Positions 1 to 12,657 of a DNA stretch of 64,000 nt are shown one piece after another. Position numbers and translations under genes: made by a program. The stretch's first letter is position 1, and every line of letters begins with the position of its first letter. The DNA comes from Xylona heveae TC161 (taxonomy: Eukaryota > Ascomycota > Xylonomycetes > Xylonales > Xylonaceae): positions 251,983-315,982 of the forward strand of contig NW_017264204.1 in NCBI RefSeq assembly GCF_001619985.1. The letters are read 5' to 3'. The notes under the pieces were generated by a model. The model saw nothing but the letters and a program-made list of their open reading frames with translations. It did no database searches and was not told the origin of the DNA.

Positions 1-411
1 CTGCCGCCGCCCTCCCACGCCGCCTCAAGGCATCCCCGGGACCAATCATGGCCGCACGAGCGCATGAGATGGGCCTGGCCATCTTCGCGCTATTAGTCTT
101 TGGGGGCTGTCATCTTTTGCTCGGACTTAATCCCGCTGGTGAGAACATCGTGAAATCACTCCGTCCCTTTTAGTCTCGGTTTCTGTGTGTTTCCCCAGAC
201 TATGACATGGCTCTCCCTTTGCCGCCTCCCTGATATAAGAAATGGCCCACGTCGCATATTCTTTTGAGTTTGTCTACCAATTTCAACAATATCTCTTTGC
301 TTTCCACTATTTATTACTGACCTTTTCCGGATATTCCGGGATTTGACCACGTGCTCTGACCCTCTTTGTACACTTAATTTATTTACTCTGATCTAATATC
401 GTGACCCTATC
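1..411. other. Upstream region of HAD phosphatase gene
   Basis: No convincing coding sequence. The stretch just before the first ATG at 412 is AT-rich and pyrimidine-rich, as expected for a fungal promoter and 5' UTR. Short open frames here have no family features. Confidence 0.4.
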
Positions 412-1728
412 ATGGCTGTCTCTACTGCCAAGGCCCCTTCGATCCCTAACGGGGTCATTGGTGCCAACCCTGAAAACCTGAAGGCGCCTAAAGTCAGTTA
501 TGGCGTCCCCACAGAAAATATTGGCACCAAGAGAAAGATTATTTGCTTTTCTGGTAGGCCATCCTTGTCATCTTCCCAGAAAAAAAAAAATGTAACAAGC
601 TGACCTAAATCATCCAATTATAAAGATTTCGATGGCACCATTTTCATGCAGGATACTGGCCACGTCCTTTTCGACGCACATGGTTGTGGCGCTGAACGCC
701 GTGAACTTCTCGAACAACAAATCAAGTCTGGCGAACGATCATTCAAGGATGTCTCCGAGGAAATGTGGGGATCACTCAAGGTCCCATTTGACGACGGCTT
801 TGATGTCATGAAGCAAACGCTTGAAATCGACCGTGACTTCAAACAATTCCACGAGTTTTGCATCAACAACGATATCCCCTTCAATGTTATCTCGGCCGGT
901 CTCAAGCCTGTTTTGAGGAGGGTCCTCGATCAATTTCTTGGGGAGACTCTGGTACGTTTCTTCGTGTCGTGCTACTCTCACTCCGGCTAGCAGATCGAGT
1001 AAATCTTTTGCTAATATCCATTACTCTTCTAGTCGTCCCAAATTGACATTGTTGCCAATGATGCGCAAATCAGTGAAGACGGCAGCGAGTGGAAACCCAT
1101 CTGGCGCCACGAGTCGGAGCTAGGGCATGATAAGGCCCTTTCCATTGCAGAATACCGTGATGCTGCCTCGCTTGAAAGTGAAGATGGCACCATTCCCATG
1201 ATTGTCTTTATCGGCGACGGTCTTTCTGACTTGCCGGCGGCTCGGCATGCTGATGTGCTCTTCGCTCGTAAAGGTCTTCGTCTGGAAGAGTACTGCATCG
1301 AGCATAAAATTGCGTATATTCCGTTTGAAACTTTTGCCGACATTCAGCGAGAGATTACCAAGATTATGAAAAAGGACGAAGAAAAGACCCACGGCAAGGG
1401 CATGCCTACCAATTACAACCCCAGAGCCAACCTCTGGAGAAGAATCTCGAGCAAGAACCAGGTACGTTGTCCCCCTTTGAGCTCCCCCTTACTCTTAATG
1501 ATTATTGTTATTTTTTTCCTTTCCTTAAGCCAATCTTTCTTTCTTTTCTCTTTGCTTCTTATTGGGTTTCCCACCATACATCTTGTTATCAAATTCAACT
1601 GGTTAGCTAACAAAAGCGACATATAGATTCCCAAGTATATCGCCCAAACCCCAAAGGAGGATCGTATGTTCCTCTGGCCCGAGACTTTCTCGGAGCTCAA
1701 GCAAATGGAAGCTCTTCATGCGCAGTAG
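412..1728 (+). CDS. HAD-superfamily phosphatase, Pyp1/YNL010W-like
   Basis: Four exons read from splice signals: 412-553, 626-951, 1033-1461 and 1627-1728, giving 332 residues. The HAD catalytic motif I, DFDGT, is rebuilt exactly across the first intron. The ISAG segment fits motif II, the lysine in GHDKA fits motif III, and GDGLSDLPAA fits motif IV. HAD enzymes use the first Asp as nucleophile to hydrolyse phosphate esters. The overall plan resembles the phosphoserine-phosphatase-like fungal family that includes yeast YNL010W (Pyp1), a polyol-phosphate phosphatase. No signal peptide or membrane segment is visible, so a cytosolic location is likely. The substrate is inference. The C-terminal exon is short and ends HAQ-stop. 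Confidence 0.85.
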
Positions 1729-4085
1729 GACGCCCCAACTATGGAAGGTATTTCCCTCTATACTTGCCCTTAATTAGCTCTTTTATCCTCTTTTATGGGC
1801 CATTGTTGGGCCCTGTCATGACCATATTCTTTCACGTCATGGTTTTGTTCACTGGAAAAGCATCATATCCGTCTGCAGGTTTACGCTTTTGCATGGAGAC
1901 TTCACACGAGGCTTTATAATTCAAGCATATTTGTTGGCCTCATTGGGTGGAGTCTGGTGTCACTTGTCTTATCACATTGTATTAGTAGACACGATAGGAT
2001 TATGTCAGTCATTCAAGTATTATTTTTTACATGGCAGTACCCCGTAATACTCGAGCCAATTAGCAATCCATTACAGAAAAGGAAAAAAAATCTGTTTGAT
2101 CTTACGAGTCGATTCTAGGCCTTCGCTCGGACTTTCCTCTGTTGTTTAACGTGCCAACATCCGGGTCGGAAACTCGTTATCTCCGTCAACAGAGTACGGT
2201 AGAGCAAAAGGGTTTCGTCATTCCTCCACGGCCGAGGCGGGCTATCCTTTACATACAGATCCGATCACGTTACGTGATATTTTTGGTAACATATTCGTAT
2301 ATGACCAAAGCGAAGAATAGTATTCGGGTCAACGGTTTGCCCGATTGTTATGTCCACTGAATAAGCAATGGCTCTCACGATTCAAGCGGACAAACAAGAA
2401 TTGCTTGCTCGTGTCCTTGAGACACAAGATACAAGCCCTTGTTCGCTCTCGAAGAAGACAAAACTTGATTACCTGTAAATATGCTAAAAACACTACTCTA
2501 CGGACACGACTCGGCCGAGGCATGCATGAGGCTACCCAAATCGAAGCTTGGCGATGATATGATTGCATTGCCGAGCGGAAAAATCTAGAGATTATGCTAC
2601 TTGCCTGCATGAGGATCTCTGCATGGGAAGGATAGAAATTTAAAACGGGTAGATGAATGGCAAGCATATCAACGGCCCTGAGAAAATTGTGAAAATCAAT
2701 CGAAGTTTCTCGGTTGTGCACGTTTAAACACTTGCGACCGAAGGGAAGGGTGCGGCAGAAAGAGCAGATAGCTTGGCTAGCTCAAAACCATATCTTGGAA
2801 AGCTGCACTGTAGTGCAATACTTGTACCATTGCGATCTTACTAGGAAAGCCTTTCAAGGCTTAAGTTGAATCTATGTTAACTATCCTATTGATTGTGCAT
2901 TGATACAGTTATAACTTAATTCAGCCAAGCGAGAGGGAGTTTTCTTCTCATGCACCCCCTTTGGAGATCAAGGCATCGAAAATCTCTTGATCTGAGAAAT
3001 TTTGGGGTCGTAAGGGGGGCTGAGGCCAAGCCTTTCTTGGTTCGCGGTTCGACGGTGGTTTGCTTGTGCTGGTGGAGTGCTCGGCCCGCTTTGGGTCGGG
3101 AATTCCATAAGAAGAGCCAGATTGGTCTTATTTCTCTCTTTGGCCCGCAACGCTCAGCAGTCCGACCTGTCCTGACCACCCAAAAAGATGGCAAAACCCA
3201 GAATGTGATTGGAAGGCGGTGCGGGCACCTCTCCACACCGACTGCTGCTCAAGTCAGGTGCAAAGCTGCTAATCACTCCAAGTCGTTAGTCCCCCGACTT
3301 GTAGTGTGCCCTTAGTATTATAGTCGTTTTGGACCCCCCTTTGCAAACGTAAGATGATGGAGACAAATGGAGAGGCAGTACAGGTAAACTGTGTACCCAT
3401 AGTGGGGACCATACCGGAACTTCAGAATGCCCGACCTCAGGCGCGCCTGTTGGCCTCCATCTTGTTTTCCCATGGTGCTGGGTCCCTGATCGGATATATT
3501 TCTGATCTGAGCTTGCAGTTACTACTACTACTTACTCATGTTTCAACCATTTTCTTCACTTGTATAATTCAATCGTACATTTGGGGTGATTGCTCCCTAA
3601 ATCTTTCCTATTTTCTCTTTCTTGTATATTTTGTATCGCCGTCGTCGTCATCGTCGTCATTGTCCTCGTCGTCGTGGGCGACGAGACATAGATGATCCAT
3701 TATCGAGGCATTTGACTACGGCTTGGAAAGCATTCCTGGCTCACAAATCTACGCTGTGTCCCCTCGGGGTTCCCGCTTTTATATTTTTCTGTCGATATAA
3801 TTGTCGCTACAATCGTCCCCTTACGAAGCCAGCTTCCCCTCGTCTGACCCGCCGCGAGTGTCGTAACCAAGTTATTCTCGATCCCTGATTTTCCTGCCTT
3901 GATCCAAGGATTTCGAGTTGATCGGTGGCTGCTGGTTGGCCCAAGCTACTCGATTTCCTTTACCGCAACACAACAATTGGTCGCTTTTCCCTCCCATTGT
4001 ACGTTGACGTTCTCCGATTGACGGCGCTTGGCGCCTTTGCCCGTTCGCCCCTCCTACCGTGTTGATCAACCCCCCCCCCTCGACC
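1729..4085. other. Long spacer upstream of PSD2
   Basis: About 2.35 kb without a gene that I can support. The open frames are short, overlap on both strands and lack family features. A CGT/CGTCAT-rich patch lies near 3640-3680 and a run of nine C sits just before the PSD2 start. It probably holds the phosphatase 3' UTR and a long PSD2 promoter and leader. Confidence 0.4.
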
Positions 4086-7000
4086 ATGGTCCGCCTCTCG
4101 ACATTGTCAAGCCGCCTCAAGGCTGGAGGCAGTGGCAGTGGCTCAAGCACGCCGAGTAGAACTGCCAGCCCTCGTCCTCAAGCTCCTCCGACGAGCGATC
4201 CTCGAGAAAGAACGGCAATGTTGACTCTAAAGACAAACGTCATCAAGGTAATGTTGAGCGACTTTTCAGCTTGCCCCTCCTCGATAAACCCCGCCATGCA
4301 GTAAACGCTAACAAAAGGCACATTCAAGGCGCGCAACGTCGCAGCTGCCGACAGGAGTGGGACGAGTGATCCGGTAAGATTGTTTCCTGGATTTACCTCC
4401 AAGAGAAAGTGGTTTTGGTAAATTAGTTTACTAACGGTGCTTGTGCGATTAGTACCTTGTCGTTACTCTCGGCGATGCCAAAGAAGCTACCCAGGCCATC
4501 TCCAAAACCTTGAACCCCGAATGGAACGTTTGCTTTGATCTCCCGATCGTCGGCGTACAAAGCTTGTTGCTTGAATGCGTGTGTTGGGATAAGGATCGCT
4601 TTGGCAAGGACTATCTTGGAGAATTTGATGTGCCGCTCGAGGACATTTTTGGAAACGGCCAGACTACGCAAGAGGTATGTCGACCCCTGCCAGAGAACAC
4701 GTCGAACCATTCCACATACAAGGACGCAATTGGAAGCTGACTGGCGATAGCCCAAATGGTATGCGCTCAAATCGAAGCGCAAGAACGGAAAGAAAGGTTC
4801 CAAAATATCGGGCGAAGTTCAGTTACAGTTTTCGATCCTCGACCCGACGAACCCTTCGGCCACATCTGAACAGATTTTCCACAAGTTCCTCGGTCTCGTC
4901 GCGAGCAGTCCTGGCCTTGACGACGATATTGATGAGAACACGATACTTGCGGAACAAGACGATGAGGCTGGAGCTGACAAGGACAAAGACGAGGAAAGCT
5001 CGGAGGAGACTGACGATGCCGCCAAACCAGAGGCGGTCGAGAAGAAGCGGAAGCGTCAACGCCTGGCGCGGCTTCGGAGGAAGACCAAGGCAAGGGCATA
5101 CGAGTTCTCGGGAGGTTCAGATGTCCTCGGCATTCTGTTCTTGGAAGTCTCCAAGATCCAGGACCTCCCACCCGAGCGCAATGGTAAATACATTCCCTTT
5201 GATATGTTTTTCGTGGTTTTCGAGGGTTGAGAAGAAATGATCCCCTGGGATTCCTGTTCTAACAATCAAGAACAGTTACGAGAACTTCATTTGACATGGA
5301 TCCCTTTGTCGTCATCTCCTTGGGTCGCAAAACATTCCGTACCCGCGTTGTCCGCCATGATCTTAATCCCGTCTACGACGAGAAGTTGATTTTCCAGGTG
5401 CTCCCTGGCGAGAAGAACTATTCTATGAATTTCACTGTAGTGGACAGAGACAAGCTCTCCAGCAACGACTACGTTGGAACGGTAAACTTTCCGCTCCAGA
5501 ATATCATTTCTTGCTCGCCGGAGGCCGACCCTGCTACTGGCTTGTACCATCTGAGAGAACCTGTCGAGTCGGGGACGAGTACTGTCGCATCGTACACCTC
5601 TGGTCGCTCGAGATTCCGCCTTCCACTTTCCCGTTCTTCCTCTGGTACAAGCCTGAGCAAAATGAGCAGGCCGGTTTTGCGATCTCACTCATCTCAGGGG
5701 ACGCCCCCAACCAGCTCACAGTTGGACATTCCTCATGCGCCTACCAGTGTTCCGGAAACGTCTTGCCTCAGTCCTCCATCATCTTCGGCCATTGACGAAA
5801 GCGCCCCTGCTCCGTCCTTGCCATCGGATGACCCCGATCTGAAGTCGTTTGAGCTGCCGATTAGCTTAAAGAATAAAGACAAGTGGGAGGACAAGCATAA
5901 TCCTACCCTGTACATCAAGGCCAAATACCTCCCGTATCCAGCACTGAGACAGCAGTTCTGGCGGGCTTTGCTGAAGCAGTACGATGCGGACGACTCCAAC
6001 AATATCAGCAAGGTCGAATTAACGACCATGCTCGATACCTTGGGTTCAACCTTGAAGGAATCGACCATAGACGGCTTTTTCAAACGCTTCGCATCGGAAT
6101 ACACCCCTCAAAACCCGTCTGAAATCGAGCTTACATTTGACCAAGTCATTATCTGCCTCGAGGACCAGCTCGAAAAGGCATCGCAACGGCGTTCTATGCA
6201 AGACGCCGTCAAAGCGTATGCGGCAAGTCTCCAACATAGCTTGTCGCTTGGCAGCACAGATGAAACTTCGGAATCAGACACGCAGCCGAGCTCGTGGTCG
6301 GCCACGCCTTCGAACGCCGCTACGCCCATGAACAACCAGTCGCAGACATCCATTGTGCCTGCGATATCCGTGGACGAGATGGGAAACCCTGGCGAAATGG
6401 GCGATGCCTTGGAGAAGGATGACCTGGCCGACGAAGTCGGTGAGGAACATGTTGTTGAGATTCGAGAATGTCCCATCTGCCACCAGCCCCGTCTCAACAA
6501 GCGCTCCGATTCCGATATTATCATGCACATTGCTACGTGCGCAAGCCAAGACTGGAGACAAGTCAACAACTTTGTCATGGGCGGCTTCGTCACTTCGAGC
6601 CAAGCTCAGCGTAAATGGTACTCAAAGGTCATCACCAAGATCAGCTATGGTGGCTATAAATTGGGTGCCAACTCTGCCAATATTCTTGTGCAGGACAGAA
6701 TTACTGGGCAGATTAATGAGGAACGAATGAGCGTCTACGTGCGCCTCGGTATTCGGTTGCTCTACAAAGGACTCAAGAGTCGTGATATGGAAAAGAAGCG
6801 AAGTGAGTTGTTCTGCCAGAGTCGTAACTTTGATTACGTGTCTCTAACTTTTCTTTTTTCCAGTCCGGAAGCTTCTCAAGTCACTTAGTATCAAACAAGG
6901 CAGAAAGTTTGACGACCCTGCTTCTGCCAGCGAAATCGAGTCATTCATCAACTTCCATCAGCTGGACATGAGCGAGGTGCTTCGCCCGACGGAGGAGTTT

Positions 7001-7885
7001 AAGACATTCAACGAGTTCTTCTACCGGCAATTGAAGCCCGACGCTCGGCCTTGCTCTGCACCTGACAATCCCAAGATCATCGTCTCTCCGGCCGATTGTC
7101 GGTCCGTCGTCTTCAACAAGGTTGACGACGCGACCAAAATTTGGGTCAAAGGTCGCGAATTTTCAATCGAGAGATTGCTTGGAAACGCGTATCCGGAGGA
7201 CGCCAAGCGTTACAAGAATGGAGCTTTGGGTATCTTTAGATTGGCTCCTCAGGATTATCATCGCTTCCACATTCCCGTTGATGGGGTGCTTGGTGAACCC
7301 AAGCTGATAGAAGGAGAATACTACACTGTCAATCCCATGGCAATCCGGTCTGCTTTGGACGTTTATGGCGAAAACGTCCGAGTTATCGTTCCCATCAACT
7401 CGACCACCCACGGTAGGGTCATGGTCATCTGTGTCGGCGCCATGATGGTTGGAAGCACAGTCATTACACGCAAACCTGGCGAAGAGGTTCATCGCGCAGA
7501 GGAGCTGGGCTACTTCAAATTCGGTAAGTTTGTTCTTTATTTGTCAATTCATGGCGGTAATTATGCTAAATCATTCTCAGGTGGAAGCACGCTGGTAGTG
7601 TTGTTTGAGCCTGGTGTCATGAAGTTTGATAATGATTTGATTGAAAACTCTTCTGGTGCTTTGGAGACCTTGGTAGGTGCCTAAGTTACGATTCAATACA
7701 GTGAACTTTTTCTGACATGATTGTAGATCCGTGTAGGCATGTCAATTGGTCATAGTCCTGAACAGTCTGCTCACACTCCGGACATGCGCAAAGAGAATGT
7801 GTCGGCGGAGGAGAAACAAGAGGCTCAGCGGAGAATCGCTGGTAGCGTTGGTCCAGCTCCTTCGCCACCAGATGCTGCCATTTGA
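4086..7885 (+). CDS. PSD2: Phosphatidylserine decarboxylase 2 (C2-domain proenzyme)
   Basis: Eight exons: 4086-4247, 4329-4373, 4453-4674, 4751-5183, 5276-6802, 6864-7523, 7581-7672 and 7727-7885 (1,099 residues). It decarboxylates phosphatidylserine to phosphatidylethanolamine in endomembranes. Domain order: a Ser/Pro-rich N-terminus, a first C2 domain (RSGTSDPYLVV), an acidic and basic linker, a second C2 domain (MDPFVV, LNPVYDE), and an EF-hand-like loop with DADDSNNIS. The decarboxylase domain follows, with Asp in SPADCR and His in DYHRFHIPVDG. Near the C-terminus is the GGST motif, where autocatalytic cleavage before Ser would create the pyruvoyl group. The GGST codons are joined across the intron at 7524-7580. 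Both C2 domains and the EF-hand loop match Psd2 and not mitochondrial Psd1. Confidence 0.95.
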
Positions 7886-8555
7886 TTGCATTAATGATAA
7901 TCATCATGTGGGATGAAAAGGGGAGGGGAGAGAGCGCGGTAAATCTTTTAATTTGGACAGAAAAGAGGAAATCTACGACTGGATTGATATTCAGCGGCAT
8001 GGGTCCGGGATGACCCCAAGTCTTGGTTGATAAACATGTACATTTTCACGAGTATACGAATATGTAGCAATCATAAGTTTGCTTCAATCATATGTTATTT
8101 TGTGTCTCCACAGATTTAGAATGCATGTGCTTAGGACGAGACCCATCAGATGTCTGACCGGAAACCTAGGGGATTGCGTAGCCTTTTCTCAGCAGCTGGC
8201 TGACGGAATATCCGTAGGTTTCGGAACTTTTATCTCTCAGGAAAATAAGTATTGTTGAAAGTATAGCTACTTATAATCACTGTGGTGGTCGAGCTCCGTA
8301 TCGGGTTAGCCCCACACTCGTTACTTATTGTCGCGCGCGCCAAGACCAAAACACAGCTGTGTGTGTATCCTTTGATCATCATACTTGGAGACGGAGGGGC
8401 TGTACGATAACCTGGTCGGAGCGCAATCAGCATTACCGGACTTTATTTTGACATGATATACGCATCTTTAGACCGCCAGCGACACGACACATAAGCGCGA
8501 CTGAGATCTATCAATGACAACGCTGGCGATTCGCTCGCCATTGCATATTATCACC
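7886..8555. other. Spacer between PSD2 and DSN1
   Basis: Tandem genes separated by 670 bp. AT-rich 3' flank of PSD2, then the promoter of the next gene; nothing else is recognised. Confidence 0.4.
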
Positions 8556-10808
8556 ATGGGCGCGTCCGGCAAAAGAAGGAAAGTCGGTGAGTAGTTACAA
8601 TGCGATCGGAGAGGTGTGATTGTGGCTGGAATTAGATTATACTGACTTGAGTTTTTTTCTCTTCAATGAATCAGCTTATGACGAGGAGGATGATGGATTC
8701 ATGTTTACGAGAACGAGATCAAAAGCCAAGGCCGCAGCTGCCGCACCGCCTCCGCGTGTTCAGGAAAAGGCCTCTGAAGAAGTAGGCGACCAAGAACCGA
8801 TCCAGGTACCGACGCCTCCCGCAAAGGAGAAGAGGAAGACGACTGCAAAGACGACGAGGAGTTCAAGGGCAAAGGAGGCGGCTTCGGAGGAGCAGGATGC
8901 AAAGGAGCGAAAGGAGAATGAGGCGCCGGTCGAGAAGAATAATAGTACGAGGACACGACCAGCAATTGATGCGCATTCTCCGAAAAGTTCGAGGGAAAAG
9001 AAGGGCAAACGAGTCTTTACAACACCAGTCACGAAAAAAACCGCTGCTGTTATGCCCCGGCGAAAATCCGCACGACTTTCGGGCGAGGCTGCCCAGCTGC
9101 TCTCTGAGCCGCAGCAACAACAGCAACAGCAACAACAACAATCGAAACCACGAACTCGAAGATCACTCGTTAAGGCTGCACACGAAGAGCGAGAGCCTGA
9201 GCCGCAACCTCCAGCTGTGCCGGCAGAGCCGGAGGTAGCGGCCGTAGCAGCAAAGGGGGCAGCACCAGCAAACGAAAGGCGTGTTGGTGGAAAGGATAGC
9301 ACACCTCCAGTCTTTGAAAGGTCCAACGAGACGAAGATCGCGCTGCCTTTTGCCGATACGCCTGTGATTAAGCGGAATAAAGAGCTCAGAAAGGGAGGTT
9401 CGCAGGGCGGGCACCGACGAAGTAGTGTGGGAATGCGAGGACGAAGGGCAAGCTCACTCATCGACAGTGGCACATCGAGCGGTACGTGAACACAATTAAT
9501 ATTCTCGAGAGAAGAAGGAGCGGAGAGTTTTGAAGTATACAAACTGACCCCTTTCGTAGCGATGCCTCACAGAGAAGTCGGCGAGGCGGATTTTTACAAG
9601 CACATTGAAGGCGAAGGACTGCCGGAGCCTCGGCGCATGCGGCAACTGCTCATGTGGTGTGCTACGAGAGCCCTGGGTGACAAGCCTTCATACTCGACAG
9701 GAGACGGGAATGCCAGGCTGGCAGGTGAGTTTCTAACTGCATGCTCAATGCGGGGAGGACGATTTATATTGGATATGACAGCGCAACTGACTTGTTGAAT
9801 CTTGCACCAAATAGCGCGCGTCATTCAAGAAGAATTGTTAAAGGACTTTTCAAATCGAGGAGATTTATCAGATTGGTTTAGCAGGGTATGTCATACACCA
9901 AGACTATATATGATGGGGCATGGTTGACAATTAAGCTCCAGGACGAGGATTCTGCCCCGGCAGTTGTGGTGAAGAAACCAAATCCGCGAAATGAAGCCAA
10001 CGCGGCAAAGGTGCAGGAACTGGAAGCCGACTTGAAACGGTATGCCAATCTCGAGTTTATGTCTCGTCTTTTATCTTTCCATTTTTCTTTTTCTTTCCGA
10101 GCAGCATCTTCTTCTGCTTCTTTCGTTTTTTTTTGTTAGGGGAGGGGGGAGGGGTGTTTATAGAGCGTGACGCTGACGTCGCTCTACAATAGAATAAAAC
10201 AAGAACGAAAAGCATGGGAAGCACTCAACAAGCCTCCCGACCACACGCCCCTTCCGGCACCATCTGTTCCGCCGGACGCACATCCCGCAGCATCCTCTAC
10301 CGCATCTTTATCAAATCAACCCACTTCATCATCCTCTTCTTCATCAGCCCCATCAACTATACCTACACTACCATCCACAACACCTACATTACCATCCTCA
10401 TCTACATCCTCTTCCTCAACCGCACCTCGCCTTCCGCCCCCATCAACAATACCAACATCAACACCAGCATCGACATCAACAGCCCCATCCACAATCGACC
10501 CCTCACTGCTCGACCCAGAACAAGCCAACTTCCTCACATCACTCACCGCGCACCCGGACACGGGCGACTCGACACAGCACCACCTGCACGACCTCGCGTC
10601 GGGGCTCGAATTCAAAGTCGACCTCCTCGCCGAGGGCCTCCATCATTTATCCCAGTACCGCGAAACCGCCGACCACGTGGCCAGCCGCGTGCTCGCGCTC
10701 GCGGCGGATAGGCTCGAACAGCGCGACGTGCAGGGCAAAGAAGCCTCGGGCACGCGGGATGTTAGTACGCAGGATGTCTTGCGCGCGTTGAGCCGTGTGG
10801 ATCGATAG
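8556..10808 (+). CDS. DSN1: Kinetochore MIND/Mis12 complex subunit Dsn1 (Mis13)
   Basis: Six exons: 8556-8586, 8675-9481, 9560-9724, 9815-9885, 9942-10039 and 10193-10808 (595 residues). The last acceptor could instead be after 10165, adding nine residues. The N-terminal half is a charged, disordered region with A-, E- and K-rich stretches and a polyglutamine tract from CAG/CAA codons near 9112-9140. The conserved Dsn1 core follows, with RRSSVGMRGRRASSL, then HREV and FYKHI, then LPEPRRMRQLL. The basic RRSS segment resembles the site that Aurora B phosphorylates in this family. A helix and a Ser/Thr/Pro-rich linker precede a helical C-terminus. Dsn1 links Mis12/Mtw1, Nnf1 and Nsl1 to Ndc80 and the inner centromere. 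Family identity rests on the RRMRQLL core. Confidence 0.9.
9112..9140 (+). repeat. CAA/CAG tract encoding polyglutamine in Dsn1
   Basis: About ten consecutive glutamine codons, mixed CAA and CAG, inside the disordered N-terminal half of Dsn1. Likely length-variable between strains. Confidence 0.85.
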
Positions 10809-11563
10809 TGTCTTGGCTTTTTCTTTTTTCTTGTTTTGTTGCTGACTACTTTTTTTGCGTTGCGTGTTGTGTGTTATGTTGTGTGGTTGTGGTAACAGTG
10901 TTGTGTTTTGTGTGTGTGGGGGCGTTGAGTTATGGAGTTTTCCTTTTCCTTTTCCTTTTTTCTCCTTTTTTTCTTTTTTACTCTTCACCCATCATTCTTC
11001 CTTATTCTCTTTCTTGTCTTTTTTTGTGTGTGTTTCTCTTTCCATATTTTCTTGGCTCTTATCCCCCCCCCCCCCCACCTTTTTTTTTCTTCTTTTCTTC
11101 TCTCTTCTTCTCGAACTAAACTATCTTTTCCTTTCGTATGCATTTTTTATCATCCATTCTGTTTCCTTAGCGCGTAACTCGTTGGAATGAACTGGACTTG
11201 ACTTGCCTTAACTTGACCGTACTGGACCACACTGGAATCGAATGGGATGCGATGGGATGGGATGCAGAGTATAGGTATAGGTTAACTTATAACCTTTTTT
11301 TTTTTTGTTTTTAAATACCATATGCAAATTTATTAAATACCATGTGCAGAATTGCATTTACAGGTTCTTTTTCCTTTTTTCTTTTTCCCTCCTATAAATA
11401 TATTATGCAGATAATTGATTTATGTCTCTTGTGCTCGTGCTCGTGCTCGTGCTCTTGTCCTGTTGTTTGTCGTTCTGTTGATTGCGTTGATTGCGTTGAT
11501 GCGTTAATGTATTGTTCTGTTGTTTGTGGTGTCATTTTGTCGTCGTCGTCATGCATCGTTTTG

Positions 11564-11596
<33 letters not shown>
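11564..11596. repeat. (TCA)11 microsatellite
   Basis: Eleven uninterrupted TCA triplets in the 3' flank of DSN1, preceded by CGTCGTCGTC. Confidence 0.9.
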
Positions 11597-11739
11597 ATAT
11601 TCTGCTTTTCTTTCGTTTCTTATTTTTTTTTTTTTGGCCCATTTTCATAAATGTAGAGCTTACGTTTGGATCTACGATTTACAATTTACAATCAACTATC
11701 CACTATCCTTTATCAACTATCGACTTTTAAGTATCAGCG

Positions 11740-11779
11740 TTGATATCTTGATATCTTGATAGGTTGATATCTTGATATA
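11740..11779. repeat. Five tandem copies of an 8-mer, TTGATATC and variants
   Basis: Copies run TTGATATC, TTGATATC, TTGATAGG, TTGATATC, TTGATATA without gaps. GATATC is itself palindromic. Confidence 0.85.
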
Positions 11780-12657
11780 TTTGCTGCCATACATATCATG
11801 ACTTATTACGGAATAGGTCACGAGGAAGAAGTTGAGGCGGAACAAAAAAAGACAGAAAGGGAAAAATGTAAATTTTATCATCAAACACTAATGGTATTAA
11901 TTAACCAAAGCTGGAAAAAAAGAGGAAAAAGACAAAAAAAAAAAAAAAGAGTAATCTCAAAAAAAATCCAATCTCGAATCCACAGCCCGTCCTTGCACAC
12001 CCTTGCAATCCATCTAAAGACCTTAGACCTTAGTCGGTCCCAGGCTCCCAGCAATACATACGAGTCATCACCGTCTCCATATTAGAACCCTCCACGACGT
12101 AGTCGTCGTCGTCTGCAGGTGTGGAATAGTAAAAGAAGAAAAGAAGAAAAAAAGGGGGTGGTAGTAAGAAGAAGAAGTAAAGAGAGAAAGAAAAAAAAAA
12201 AAAGTTAAAGAGGTTGTAGCCTCGAGAAGTGAAGTGGTAATAAAGGGTAAGAAGGGAAATAAAAACAACAAGAAAAGGCAAGCAAGGATATTTGTACAAA
12301 ATCTTGTCCTTGGCAAAGACCTTTCAACGTGGGGGGAATGCCGTCTCTTGCCAAACCCTCCTCTCTCTCTCGCGGATCTCTGTGGAAAATCCCACGATAC
12401 TTTTTGAAGTTTTTGTCTTGTCTTCGCTTTTGGGTGGCCTCGATATTCACACCCCTCAAATTATCAAATTAAGTTTCTTTTTTTCTTTCCAAAGTAGAAA
12501 AGCGGACACAATTGTTAAAAAAAAAAAAAGGACATTGGAGTAGTCGTCTGCTGCTGCAAGCTGCAAGCTGCAGGAAGGCCCTTTCGGGGATCCGCGCACT
12601 CCAAAAGCCCATCTGGAGGGCAAGAAGAGTAACGCTGTAGGGCTGATGAGCTTGTTT

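Larger units (their letters stand above)
10809..12657. other. Low-complexity spacer between convergent DSN1 and SSO1
   Basis: About 1.85 kb with no supported gene. It is dominated by T-rich and TTTTC-rich runs (10809-11110), a C run near 11064, a CATCAT microsatellite, TTGATATC repeats and A/G-rich runs (11930-12210). It separates two 3' ends, so it should contain both 3' UTRs and polyadenylation sites. Long open frames here are products of the simple repeats. Confidence 0.6.

Noticed and set aside
8760-9542. 260-codon frame antisense to DSN1
   Set aside because: Mirror of a low-complexity coding region; Ser/Cys-rich text is the reverse complement of polyQ and Glu/Lys codons.
10932-11190. 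Overlapping Phe/Ser-rich frames that look like membrane proteins
   Set aside because: They are translations of TTTTC and T runs in a 3' flank, open in several frames at once.
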